A DNA stretch of 64,000 bases from Drechmeria coniospora (Eukaryota > Ascomycota > Sordariomycetes > Hypocreales > Ophiocordycipitaceae): the NCBI RefSeq assembly GCF_001625195.1, contig NC_054390.1:7351222-7415221 (forward strand), read 5' to 3'. Both the position numbers and the translations under genes were made by a program. Of this stretch, positions 36,036 to 47,739 are shown piece after piece. The notes beneath the pieces were generated by a model. It saw only the letters and a list, made by a program, of their open reading frames with translations. It did not search any database and was not told the DNA's origin. Numbering within the stretch: position 1 is the first letter of the stretch; each line of letters starts with the position of its first letter.

Positions 36036-37355
36036 ATGTCCCTGAAATCTTGCATTGCTGAGTTCATCCCTCACATCTGCACTTTTCTTGGCCCCGTCGA
36101 TATTGCTTCCCTGCGACTTGTCAGCCGAGACCTGTGCGCAAAAGCGAACGCTGCATTTGCGTCCGCCTCGTTCGAAGTCGTGGAAACGGATCTCTCTGCC
36201 GAAAGCATCAAAGTTCTCGACGCCATTGCTCGCCACCACGAGTTCCGGCTCTGCGTCCGTACAGTACGCATTCTCCGGAGGTCCACCAGCGAGTACGTGC
36301 ATCGGCCTCTTAACCTGACGGCCCGTCACAGACCCCCCAAGGCGACAGCCGCCCTCGACTTCTGCGAGCCAAACGTAGTGGCGAGCATTTACGACACATG
36401 GCGTCGTTTTGACAACTGCTGCGCCTTTGAGATATGCGATAGCCCTGGCGTCTTTGACGATGACAACGTCCTTGCTCTAGGCCTCTCACCCGCCAACGTC
36501 ATCCGTCTTGTCACGTCCGCCTTGGCGTCCGACGTACGCAGCCCCGTTGCGCTGCGAGTATATATCCAACGGGAGGTACAACATAAAGAGGCATCTCCAG
36601 TCCAGTTGTCATCGCTCACTACTGTCACGAGCGGAATGTCATCGATCCGGGATCTCACCATTCTGTGGTCCATTGAAGCAAATGATACCGCGCTGGCCGT
36701 CAAACTCGTCAAGGATGCCCCCTTCCTTGAGAGACTCCATTTGAACTTTGTCTCGTCGTTGCATGCGGATCTGGTCATGGCCGGACTCGCAAACGCGCCA
36801 TTTCTGCCTCCCATCCAGCAACTCCGCATCGGCTCCATGCATCTGGCCACCGGGAAACATCTCGCTGCAGTACTCATCCATCTCCGACACCTCCTCTGCG
36901 AGCTGCACATTGGCGCCGTTCATCTACATAAGAACGACTGGAGTTGGCTGTTTCGAAAGTTGTCGCAGAATGACTTTCCGTTTTTGAAAAGGATCGCCGT
37001 CTGCGCTATCAGGGCTCCTGACGCAGCCGGGGGTTCCACCGCTGCTAACCTCTATTTCTGTCCGCTCCGACTCGATCAACGCCTGCTCGAGAGCTGCGCC
37101 GGAGCTTTTGAGTTCATGCTGTCACCGTGCCGCGGCAAGATGCGCGTCGGCGGCATCCGCTTCACCGGTCAGGGAGCGAGCATGAAGCTGGCTCTTGATG
37201 CCCTTGCCTCTGAGTCTTCGTACTATCTGCTTTGCCGATCTAGCAGGCTGCCTAGCCCGGGGCATCCAAATATGAGGACTTTCGCCGAGGCTCGCGTGGG
37301 TCGCCTTGTACCGTCGTTTGTTCATGTGAAAATATGGGACGGCGTTCATACATGA
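36036..37355 (+). CDS. F-box-like / leucine-rich protein
   Basis: Intronless, 439 residues. The N-terminal about 45 residues (EFIPHICTFLGPVDIASLRLVSRDL) have the F-box-like pattern of hydrophobic residues around a Pro and a conserved LRLVSR segment. The rest has irregular Leu-rich strands (ERLHLNF, IQQLRIGSMHL, CELHIGAVHL) as in fungal F-box/LRR proteins, and a block resembling the family's exchangeable C-terminus (DWSWLFRKLSQNDFPFLKRI). F-box proteins normally present substrates to an SCF ubiquitin ligase through Skp1. Here the motif is weak, so the activity is inferred. No signal peptide or membrane segment. The large family varies strongly between strains, so no orthology is claimed. Confidence 0.75.
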   Translation: MSLKSCIAEFIPHICTFLGPVDIASLRLVSRDLCAKANAAFASASFEVVETDLSAESIKVLDAIARHHEFRLCVRTVRILRRSTSEYVHRPLNLTARHRPPKATAALDFCEPNVVASIYDTWRRFDNCCAFEICDSPGVFDDDNVLALGLSPANVIRLVTSALASDVRSPVALRVYIQREVQHKEASPVQLSSLTTVTSGMSSIRDLTILWSIEANDTALAVKLVKDAPFLERLHLNFVSSLHADLVMAGLANAPFLPPIQQLRIGSMHLATGKHLAAVLIHLRHLLCELHIGAVHLHKNDWSWLFRKLSQNDFPFLKRIAVCAIRAPDAAGGSTAANLYFCPLRLDQRLLESCAGAFEFMLSPCRGKMRVGGIRFTGQGASMKLALDALASESSYYLLCRSSRLPSPGHPNMRTFAEARVGRLVPSFVHVKIWDGVHT

Positions 37356-37600
37356 CGCGGCAACCAACGCGATCTTCTCGGTGTTCCGCGAACTCTTTCC
37401 CTAGGACTCGATGATATTGTTGGCTCACGAGGCGATGTATATATATCACGTGCACAAAACCCATGCTTCTGATATATGCCATTCGAGTTTCATGTTAACC
37501 CTAACCAGGAAAGTGCATGTGTAGCATGCAGCGTTGGAGATTCTGGGTCCTGACAGCCTATACTGCAGTTCCTCCCTACCCCTGAACCCCTTACAATGCT

Positions 37601-39113
37601 TCATGCTGACTGGACATTACCGTGGCCATCTGTGGTAGCAGGAGAAAGACCAAAGGTCGGACCGCCGGGCGCAGGCGTCCAGTCGCTGTTGAAGTAGGCT
37701 GTCAGCCGCGGTGTCTCGTGACCAAGGTAGATTGCCATGATGCCGTGCGTCCCAAATGCAGACCACTTGAAGAACGACCTTCCTCTGACGGGGTGAATCA
37801 TTTGGTTATTGCCGCTACCGAACTCGGCCGTCGGCTCACCGGGCTCGTAGAAGATGTAGCGGAGATTTCCGGGAGTGACCCCGTATTCATCCATGATGAA
37901 GTCTTTGAGAGCTTTGACGCCGCTGTTGGCCGCGCTCTCTCGCACACTACCGGTGATTATGACGTAGAGGTCATCACAGGCTTGATCTGTGCCTGGGCGC
38001 GTCATCCGAATAAACAGCTGGTCGTTGATGTAACGTTCTGTTTGGGCAACGCTTGCCAAAGCGCAAGTGCTGCCGCTCCCTTCTGGGAGGTGGGCGATGG
38101 TGATGCTCCCTCTGCCCACAAAGACAATGACGGTACATCCATAATACTCGCTCGTAGCGAAAAAGCCATCCGTGTTCATGTCTAGCGGAAAGGTCCTGAT
38201 ATCGTTCTGCTGCACCCAGTGCGAGCGATGTTCCTCGTTTACATACCGCCATGAGCGGTCAAGCTCGCCGGCCCGTTTCACCAAGCTGCTGCTATGCTTC
38301 GAAATTGATAGGTTCCTAGGACATGTCACCAATGTGCATCAGGGCCCTTTCGTCTGCATGGAACTGCCGGTACTTACCTCGGCTTCGGATGGTGATCATG
38401 GTCGGATCGCTTGGTGTGGACGGACTTGACAAAAGTGATGGTCGATTGTTCACAAACGGTTGTAGACAGCGTGACTGTTTGAATAGCACGGTCTGTGACG
38501 GTGACAGTTTGCCATATCTTCGTTGCTGGAGGCTTCGAGAGCGATATTTCACCTGCCGTACAAGTTGTGTTCGTTTTAAGAATGACTGGGACACACCCTA
38601 CCTGACCGTCTCCAGGTTGCGCATAGATGCCGTAGAACCCAGTGTCTTGGGCAAAGCATGCATAGAACTGCGCTACATTGTTGTAAAGCAGAGTGAGAGA
38701 GGGTTCTATGGAGAAACTTCCGGGCAATGCATTGTTGGTATTGCAGCACGCAAAACCTGAGCTCTCTGCTGCTGGCAGATCGTGTCAGCAAGGAAAACCA
38801 GGATTGGAAATTAAATTTGTCTTGATCAGCCTGCCTGACCTGTTGCTGCGCAATTTATCCCGCGAGAGTCTGTGATTTTGGATGCTTTGAGGTACAACAC
38901 CACTGGCGGTCCATCTCTATTCAGCCATAGCTTGCCGTCTTCACTTTGAGAGGCGACATCGTGCTTCAACGTCGTCCCTACTGCTGTGACAACAAAGGCA
39001 CACTCCTGAGGGGGATCATAGTAGGGGGTTCGGCGATGAATGTTGTAGGCAAGGCTCGTAGAAATGAGCAGTACTGCCCATGCATAGACGTTATTGCTTG
39101 TGACGAACTTCAT
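37601..39113 (-). CDS. Secreted protein of unknown function
   Basis: Three exons, 39113..38840, 38771..38378, 38315..37601, 460 residues. Splicing joins AAT/AAESSGFACCNTNNALPG and HPKPR/NLSISKHS in one frame. The first residues MKFVTSNNVYAWAVLLISTSLA form a signal peptide; the next segment (YNIHRRTPYYDPPQECAF) looks like a mature secreted start. The middle has paired Cys (ACC, YACFAQ, GCVPV, TTC) and Thr-rich strands. The C-terminal 200 residues form a Cys-poor domain (LYVIITGSVRESAANSGV, FFKWSAFGTHGIMAIYLGHE) that I do not recognise. It is transcribed divergently from the mucin-like secreted gene. A host-interaction or cell-surface role is possible but not shown. Confidence 0.7.
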
Positions 39114-40848
39114 GATACTTGAGGACAACGGATATGTGATGCTCGACTAAATGATGCTAGGAGACTACAGAATGACAGGACGCTGATTATATGACACAAA
39201 TAACATCAACATATCTATCCTTTGTGTTAGAGGATGCAGCGTACCAGTAGCTGCAATATCGTCATCTCTTTCCAAGGGCAGCTACCAGTTGGTGTGCCCC
39301 CTGACACAGCCAACATGTGAATGAGGCGATGCAGTGAGACCTGACAAACATTATCGTCATACCTGAGTTAGATGACGGCATTATTAATCTTGGGGCCCTG
39401 TAAATCTATTCTCAGACCCTTCCTATTTTGAAGACTGGATGATAAAGTAGAAGGCTAGGCAGGGAGGCAAAAGTAGGACAGGGAGGAGACCAGAGCTGGA
39501 CCCCAACCGAGTAGGGGCGGATGAAATCAGTTTGACATGGACCACAATTTCAGATACACGAGGAGAACATATTTTGGTAATTTTTCTGCTGATTACAGAC
39601 TTCAAGATCGTATTAATAGCGCTCAAGTTATGGTTGATGACGTTGCAAGCGACGAAATGTAACTTGCGACCTTCTACATCTCTGCTCATGTAAAACACCA
39701 TGGTCAGCATTTGATGACACACAACACTTTCCTGGCCGCTGAGTTTCATTTTTTTCCCAGGGCAACGACACAATTATTATGGTTTTAAAAGTAGCGGTTC
39801 TCGATTATGCCTCACATTCATGCACATCACAGTTGAAACGATTTCGTGCCAGCTTCACGGCTACGTAACATTTAGGTTTACCCTCTAGTGAAAAGCTTTT
39901 CGGTTGACTGATGAGAGTCGTCATCTACCTAAATCGGGTAGTGATTAAACATCAAAGACTCTGCTGCATAGCGTAGTTCAAGTCATCGGCGACTAATACA
40001 TGAATTCCTTATCCTTTGCTTGACGGTCAACATAAGTAAGGACATGGGCAGCTATGAAGTCTGCACTTACTTCTGACCTGATATATTTCACAACACAACA
40101 GGGGAGGGGGGGGGGGGGGGGGGGGTGGCGGTCACTTCTTGCGTGCTCCTGTGAGACTCTCAATCGTCAGTCCGAGCTTCCATTGCCCCCCATAGACCAA
40201 AATTTGATGCCCTGGAAAATAAACGAGATGACGTCGGTACACCTCTCATGTCGCATTCCTATCCTAGTGCTGCAATACCACCAATGATTCAGCAATTCAG
40301 CGGTTGCTTACTGACTGCAGCAATCATTTGAATTCGAAAATACACTGTAAGCCGAAGTGCAGGTGCGCGCGAGCTGTCAAGATCCTCACGGATTACGAAC
40401 CTTTGGGGGCGTCTTGTTTCATTTAAACATTCTGCTCATGTAACGTTTAACCGAGAGCCCCCATACGTGATGCCACTCCCAGGGTGCCTTGCATACTTCC
40501 CATTGTGAATATCAATAGCTCCATTCCATAGATGGCAGTTTCATATTGCCTGTGGTGCAGTACCCCCAAGGAATTACCTCAACAGTGCCACCAATCAGTA
40601 GAGCGGCACATCCGGGCCTCGTTATAGAGCAACCAGGTCGAGAGTCGTCGGTCCTTCAAAAAGTTCCCGAAGTTGACTCTCCGCTTGTAGTAGAGCACGA
40701 AGCACTCATTCATGGATATAAAGCTGTGTTCAAGAGACTTTTGTCCAGAGTCCATCTTTCAGCTTGTTTTCCAAAACACTCGTCCCACCCCTGGTTACGC
40801 CTGCTCGCAGAAATGATGGAGCGATTTGCAGATGTAATGTCACATTTC
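39114..40848. other. Shared upstream region of divergent secreted-protein genes
   Basis: 1.7 kb, moderately AT-rich, without a supported gene. It holds a G homopolymer near 40107-40126. The frame of the downstream gene is open back to 40546, but no in-frame ATG with a signal peptide occurs before 40849. Confidence 0.5.
40107..40126. repeat. G homopolymer
   Basis: About twenty consecutive G within a G-rich run (40101-40130). Potential quadruplex and a likely assembly-uncertain spot. Confidence 0.8.
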
Positions 40849-43800
40849 ATGGCCACGAACCTCCTCTTCTCCCTCGTTAGTTGTCTTGTTTTGGGCCATC
40901 AACTGGATGCCGTAACCGAACAGACAACCGTCACAGTCCGCCATGTAGACACTACATTTGTTACTTCTATCTTGACCCAACTTTGCAACAGCCAGAGCAC
41001 GGAGAGTTTTGAAACGGACCCCGATACCAAGAGCCACATGAGGGAACCAACGGTAGTAACAGGTGACCTGCCAATAACGACCAACTTGCTCTCATCACCA
41101 CCGGAAACCTCCCAACTTCAGCCGGCGCCGTCCCAACCATCTACTGAAGTTGGGTCGAGCAGCGATTCAGCATCGTCGGTTACAAGTGCCATTGCTATCG
41201 GGACACACACCATCATCATGCCAACTGAGCAAACCATAGCCGTCACCATCACCACTGATGGGCTGACATTGACCTTTCCACTGCCACCGCCTAGTTCGCA
41301 CGAAACGTTGATTTCTGGTACGACAGCGGAGGGAACACGGACGCGGATTACTAGTGATGGGGTGATCATCATTGGAACTGACAGCTTCGCTATTCCAACT
41401 GGTTTTTCTACACCAGTGACAACGGCAAGAAACGGGGTGACTCTCACCTTTTCCCCTGAGCCTTTTCCAGCTGTCTCTACCAGCAACGGGATCACGATCA
41501 ATAGTGGGACAGATTCGATACCAGTTCCAACCGATCCGACAATTATTACGACTGGCGGAGTTACCTGGAATATTTCACCCGGGAATCCTCCTTCTTCGTC
41601 CACAACACCATCCTCGATGCCACCGAGCGCTGTTACGTCGGTAGATAACCCCCCTCCTCCTTCAGCTACACAGTCCACAATAAACTTCACAGCACCACTG
41701 AACACCCATACTTCGTTCGAAAATCCCCCCCTTCAGTCATCCGCACCGTCCACAATGTCGTCTGATATGCCTACTTTGGTTGACAAGAATCCCCCGTCGT
41801 CGGCTACTCCATCTACGGCACCGTCGCATAACCCTACTTCGTTTGAGAACCCATCCCCTCAACTGTCTACAGCGGTCTCGTCGTCGCCGACGTCGGCGTC
41901 AACTTCAGCTGAGAGTGTTTCTTCTCAGTCGACAGCACCGTCCTTAACTCCTCATAATACTGCTACGACGCCAGAAAACACTATCTCTCATTCGACGGCA
42001 CCATCATCCACAGAACCAAGCATTGATACTTCGATCGAAAATTCCCCCTTCCAGTCGGTTACGCCGTCCTCGGTACCCCCAGGCCTATCTACGTCTACGT
42101 ATCCGGAGAGCTCTCTGCAGTCTACCACTACACCATCTTCTATGTCTGAGAATACATCTGTTGCAATGGACAGTCTCTCCCTATCAGTTCCAGCATCCTC
42201 GGCACAACCGCCAAATACCACTACTTCTCCCGAGAATCCTCCTTCACCTTCCACAGCGCCATCTTCAGCACCTTCGAGCACTTTCACCTCCGTGGAGAAT
42301 CCCTCTCAGTCGGCACCACCATCCTCGGCACTGTCGAATACGTCTGCTTCCCCTGAAAATCCCATCTCTCCTTCGACTGAGCCATCCTCTGCGCCGGTGA
42401 ATACTGTCACTTCTCCAACCAGCGTGTCAGATTTACCTATCTACACAACATGGCCGCCTGAAGCCTCCATCATTCCAGTCACAACGGTCGTCCCTGAGCC
42501 AACAGTGAAGGACGGGAATACGGAGTTGCCTTGCAAGATTTGGTTTCTTTGGGTATGTTTCTTTCTCTCTCCGGATACGCCGGTTGGGCATACATACAAA
42601 TGAACTAGAAACCTCCAATACTGACAGATGCCTGGGTAGATATGCATATCTTGGCAGGACTTGGGCATTCAAATCGGCGGGTGGCGATGGATTTTGCCGC
42701 CTGGCATATACATGTAAGTGATGCTGAATGCCTCGACGCAGTACATTGAGTGAATTTTAAGCTCACGATACACGGGAATCTCCAGAGGTCCTCCCCCCCC
42801 TGAAGCCTTGAAACTGCCACCAGGTGTCACGGTAGAGGGTTCCTTGCCGCCGTGGCCACCGATTACGTAGGTTTCTTAGAAACCCGTCCAAAAAGGTTTC
42901 CTGCGACTAAATATACGTCAAGGGTTGGACAAGACCATAAAATCACGTATTCATCCGAACCAACAAAGTGCGAAACCAAATCAGCATCCGTCTGTGTCAT
43001 CACTACTCCAGCCGAGGCCGGAGCGGCAGTGAGGACGTCGTGCACGTCCGTATTCGGCTGTGACATACAGGCCACCACAAAGTCGACGACGGATACTTGC
43101 TCCGTATCTACAGCAACAAGTTTCGTACGTCGACTTCCGCTTCAGGCTCCAGGTTAGGGAACGTATAGGCTGACTTGAATAACCATGGATAGGTGGTCTC
43201 TTGCGAGACGGACTCTGCTACGACTTCCTGCACGACCGTTCAGTCCGTCATCACGTCAGGTTGCTCACAAATGGGTGCGACGAGCACGACGTTTGCGCCC
43301 GCCTGCAAACTTGTGCCTACAAACTACGTCAACATTGTCGAAGTCGAGCGCGATACTTTCAGCCACACAAGCGGTGTCGTGACCATCACTGCCACGGGAC
43401 CGACACAGACGGACACAGGAGAGCCGTCAAACATGCCGACGCTGACGGGAACAGCCCCTTCCTCTTCATCCAGCGGTGAATGCCTATCTTTGTCCACCTT
43501 CACATCTTGCCACTTTGTTGGTGGAAGACAAGGCTCCATTTGCGTGCCGACATCTACATGTGTGCGATGGCGTCCGGCGGAGACGCCCTCGACTGGGAAT
43601 CGGTGCGAACAGGATGGTGAGTGCAGCAATTACAAGTGTGCCGAGGGCGAGCGGCCTGGCTGCCTCGTCCGCGGCTTGGGTGGTGAGAGATCCGGGTCGT
43701 GTCAGTGCCTACAAATTGCGACATCGTCGACTGTGGAAGGGGGTGGAGGGTCTCCCCCGGAGACGACGATGACGACGACGAGCCAGGAGCCGAAGAAAAC

Positions 43801-43930
43801 ACCACCGCCGGATGGTTTCAATTGCAATTCCGCTGCCGACTGTGCTATCTGGACTTGTGTCGACGGCTCCAAGCCCGGGTGCAGCTCTCATGGTTCTGGA
43901 GACCCGTTTACGCAGCATTGCCGGTGTTAA
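40849..43930 (+). CDS. Secreted mucin-like protein with two six-Cys repeats
   Basis: Five exons: 40849..42552, 42658..42713, 42786..42866, 42923..43124, 43193..43930, 926 residues. The start MATNLLFSLVSCLVLGHQLDA is a signal peptide. Residues about 70-545 are Ser/Thr/Pro-rich with imperfect repeats around ENPPSPSTAPSSAPS, expected to be heavily O-glycosylated. Small exons 2 and 3 encode LGIQIGGWRWILPPGIY and LPPGVTVEGSLPPWPPIT, a module seen in many fungal secreted proteins. Exon 4 has Thr/Cys-rich sequence. The C-terminus has two tandem modules with identical cysteine spacing C-x5-C-x4-C-x7-C-x12-C-x-C (about residues 823-857 and 892-926). No catalytic domain or GPI signal is seen; the protein ends at the last Cys. 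A wall-associated or adhesive role is inferred. Confidence 0.75.
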
Positions 43931-45389
43931 TGTAAGGGGAACGGTCGTCGGCCGAGATGGGACATGATCTTGTCTCAGTGAGGACCTTGTTGCGGTAGCC
44001 AAAGATTAAAGACGCACTGTGATGCAATATCCAAGTTTGAGGTTGAGCGAACGCGTGAGTCGGCACGTCTGCGTCGTAGCGCCTCCCCGACAACCTCCCT
44101 TAGGGGCATGGCTCGCACAGGCGAGAGGACCCTTTTGAACTCTGTTGCGACGATTTCCAGTCCGAAAATATTTTGTCGAACGCATGAATGCATATCATCG
44201 GCATCGTAGACTGGGAGTTTACATACATCGCCCCTGCCGAGTTCGTCCATGCACTGCTGTGGTTGCTGCTCCTCGGATAGGCCACTCGGAGTACTGGCCC
44301 GACGAGGTAGGGAACTGAATGGAGACGTTCGATAGCCGATTGGCGATGTTATTCAAGTCATGTGCGAGATCAATCGCATCGGACCGGCTAGAGGAGAGCC
44401 AGTGGCCGTTGAGGATAAAGACGGTAAGCTGGGAGAGTGGCGACTTTTTGGGTCATGCTGGTGCGCCTAGGAATTTCGTGCTCGACGTCGGCTTTTGAGC
44501 TGGATAGCCGATTGTTGAGTGAGAAAAATCTGTGCCAATAAGATGGCTGGAGTGAGCGGTTGGAGGTCATGGACAAGGCAAACGAAGCAACCATCCATGA
44601 TGTGCTTGACGAAGTGGGTCGAGACGCGGATCCTGGCCTAGGAATTCGATAAGCAGCTGCACCGCTCCGGAGCGAAGAAATCCACAGGTTTCTCGGTTCT
44701 GTTGAGAAGATACAATCTAGCCGTGAGCACGCGTGCGAGTTTGCGTGAAGAAGTCGATGATGTGTGCCTACAGGTTGATGGAAGTGCAACAGCAGACCCT
44801 CGGATGATGTATCCATCGGAGAATGGATCCAACGGATGACGGAAACAAGCCTAAACCAATAGTGATTCGCTGTTGTCGGTTCCAATGATGCCCATCCAAT
44901 CACCGGACCACGAGAGGTTGAAGTGGCAGAGTGATAGTTGCTTGGTCGTCTTGTACAAAGCCGCAGGACGAGGTCAGGGCCAGCTGGACGGACGACTTCG
45001 AGCTCGATGCCGAATTGTGTTGCCCTCCAACAACCTGTCGCATATCACCGTACCATGAACAGAACGACGCTGAGCTTCGGACACTCCATTATTCACTGGC
45101 TTGGCTCGTCTCCGGTGCCGAGTCTGAAAGGTCAAAGAAACCATATCTAGCGTTTTCTCGACAATCAAAGCCTTCCTGACTCTAAAGCGACGTACTGATT
45201 GTGTATGTCCTAGGAAGGTGCGACCGTAGTTGAAGTATTACCTAAATTGCACTAGACACGTACATGATAATAATACTTATTTTTCATTTATCAGAAATAT
45301 ACTCCGTACTCGGTACATGTAATTATAGGGTATCGATGTACTTAAACAGGACAGTGGGGCAGCATACAGTACGGAATATAATGCAACAG
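43931..45389. other. Border region with decayed coding-like fragments
   Basis: Transition from genic DNA to the transposon nest. The minus strand has coding-like fragments (for example 43975..44250, with MDELGRGDVCKLPVYDADD and IVATEFKRVLSPVRAMPL; and about 44290-44440) that do not join into one frame. I suspect a pseudogene, but no family is recognised. A TACTCCGTA motif occurs at 45300. Confidence 0.35.
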
Positions 45390-47525
45390 AGGGAAAAAAG
45401 GGGGCCGCCCTAACTAGGGCTACAACGAATTAAGGATCGTAAGATGGGTCAGAATCAATCTATTGGTGTTCTTCTTGATAATGTTGTTGCTAACTATAAG
45501 GTGTCCTCTGGGCCTACTTAAATAGGCGCAGATATGGATACCGCTACGTAACTAACTACCCGGACTTTAACCTCGTTATAGGCCTGTTAATGCATTAGCG
45601 CAATATACCCTCTAGCTTTAGATAATTAGACTAAAGCTGTATGAAGCTATTGCAATGCGCGTAATGGGTTGTAGGGTCGGATAGGGTAGTGTTATAACCC
45701 TTTTTATTGGTTTGGGCGTATAATCCTTCCTGTAATATCCTTAAGGCCTAATAGCGCTCGAAAATGTAGGAATTTACCCCTTAGTAGCGCCTTTGTAAGA
45801 CTATTAGCCGGTATCGTATTGGTAGGTATATATTCTATTAGGAACCTTCCCTTACTGTATTCCTGTTTAAGCTATATATTCTAAATATTAATATACCGTA
45901 GTTTTATAGAGATCCGACTTTCTTTTATAACTAGTTAGATTGTCTAGAGGTTATTGTAGAATAGCTTAAGTAGCCCTAAATTAGCCGAGATACTTTGTAA
46001 GAGTCTCTCTAATATATAGCTTTCTTTGGTAGTACATTTTAAGGCTAATAATTCGGCCTTTATTGTTAAAGTTGTAACTGTATCCTAAAGGCTAGCCTTC
46101 TATATAATTGGTCCGCTGTATAGTATTATAATATATCCTTGTAAGGATTGTTTACTCTCTGGGTTGTCTGCAAAGGATGCGTTGCTAGTAATAACGAGCG
46201 CCTTTCTGTAGATACGGCCGTTATATTCGATTGTAAGATGCCTTATAGAGTATAGGTATTAAATGCATTAATTAGCGGCTTTAAAGTGTTTTAGTAAGGG
46301 ATTTGTAAGGAATTATAAGAGTTATAAGGCAGTATAGGCTACGTCTGGTTAAGCCGTAACTACTATATATATAATTAACCCGATTTGTTCCTGTATTACC
46401 TTAATCTCTTAACGGGTGGCCTGACCTTTGTACTTTGTTAGTAGTATAGTAGGGATTAGGATTGCTAGTAGATTTGTAAGATTATTGGTAAGGTTGAACT
46501 TGTAAGCTGTCTTCTTAATATAGGTATTATAATAAAGGTAGATTATTTGCCTTAGCCTATTTCGAATGATCCTAATGCTAAGGTATTAATAGAGGTTAGG
46601 TTCTTTACGTAACTTATACTTTCCTTTCTAGTATACGACTAAATTATTTACGGAGTACCCCTTTAGTAATAGGGTAAGAATATTATTAATATAAATAAAG
46701 ATTAGTATAGTACCGTTTGTAAATATATAAGGTTCCTCTATAGATTAAAGGAGGCCTTATGCTTTAAGTATTTATAAGATCTCGTTGTACTATAAGAGTA
46801 GTAATTTGCAAAGTCCATATAGTGCCTTATTAAGTTATACTACTATTATAGGATCCTTATTGTTATGCAAGAAGCCTAGTTCTACGTAACCCTTAGGGAG
46901 GTTTATGTAAATAGGGCTCTTACTGTTAAGTATAGTATTAAGGAAGGCGTTAGCTATATCGAATTGTTATATATTGAGATTGTATTTAGTAGTAATTAAT
47001 AGGATTGTCCGTAACGTTCTTACTGCTAGTATTGCTATATATATTTATTCGTTACTATATTTGCTTTAAAGGTTGCCTTTAACGTAAATATATACCTTAT
47101 AGCGGATTAGGAACCCGTTCTTATCGAACTTATAGGTAAATACCTATTTAAGGGGAATCGGGTTACCTTGCGCCTTACTATAGGCAATTAGTTTCTAAGT
47201 ACCGTAACGGATTAGGTTGTATAGTTCCTTATAGTATGCCTTTTTAAATTCCCTTCCGTAAGGGTATTTGTTAAGATCCTAATACCTCCTTAGAAGATAG
47301 GTAAGGTTATTGCAATATATACGTTATAAGGCGTTATGTACTGTAGTTACTATAAATACTGCATAGAAGGTAATAAGGTTACCTTTAGGTTAGTCCAATA
47401 TAGAGAGGGCGGTAAAGATATTGTCCTTTTTACTTAGTTATAGTATTCTTAAGCTCTTCCTTATAGGTTAGTTACTGTATAATTCGAGCTAAGACCTATA
47501 AGGCTGGCGTTATTTTATAGGTATA
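45390..47525 (-). mobile_element. Ty1/copia retrotransposon, 3' part (RT, RNase H, 3' LTR)
   Basis: AT-rich, stop-ridden coding remnant read on the minus strand. RNase H tail features are clear: LTIKAELLALKC, KESYILERLL and LTKALLRGKFLHF near 45740-46120, the latter being the copia-type LTKAL end; pol stops near 45703. The RT active-site tetrad, normally YVDD, reads YINN at 46682-46693. Between about 45390 and 45697 lies a non-coding stretch likely to be the 3' LTR; its exact ends are unclear. The element is cut at 47525/47526 by gypsy copy A and resumes at 54950 after the 5-bp duplication. Confidence 0.85.
47521..47525. repeat. Target site duplication of copy A (left)
   Basis: GTATA, repeated at 54950-54954 directly after the 3' LTR. 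Confidence 0.9.
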
Positions 47526-47696
47526 TGTTATGGTATCGGGCTTAGCCCGATATAGGAGAACGAAGGGAACTAAGGGACCCACTAGGAGGAACGCACACAA
47601 CTAGAAGCCCTAGTTGTTAGGTAGTTTTCCCTCCTTCAAGTCTTTTAATAAACATTATTGAGAGTCCTAGAGCAGTTGCCTAGCGACTCCGTAACA
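47526..47696 (+). repeat. 5' LTR of copy A
   Basis: 171 bp, TGTTATGG...CGTAACA. It contains the perfect hairpin ATCGGGCTTAGCCCGAT (47535-47551) and AATAAA (47646-47651), a polyadenylation signal. Confidence 0.93.
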
Positions 47697-47697
47697 T

Positions 47698-47708
47698 TTA
47701 AAAGACTT
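47698..47708 (+). promoter_or_regulatory. Self-complementary primer-binding site of copy A
   Basis: TTAAAAGACTT starts one base after the LTR and is the exact reverse complement of AAGTCTTTTAA within the LTR (47638-47648). This fits Tf1/sushi-type self-priming, in which the RNA 5' end folds back to prime reverse transcription. The same pair exists in copy B. Confidence 0.7.
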
Positions 47709-47739
47709 TACTTATACCGGTTAGGAGGAAGGAAAAGCC

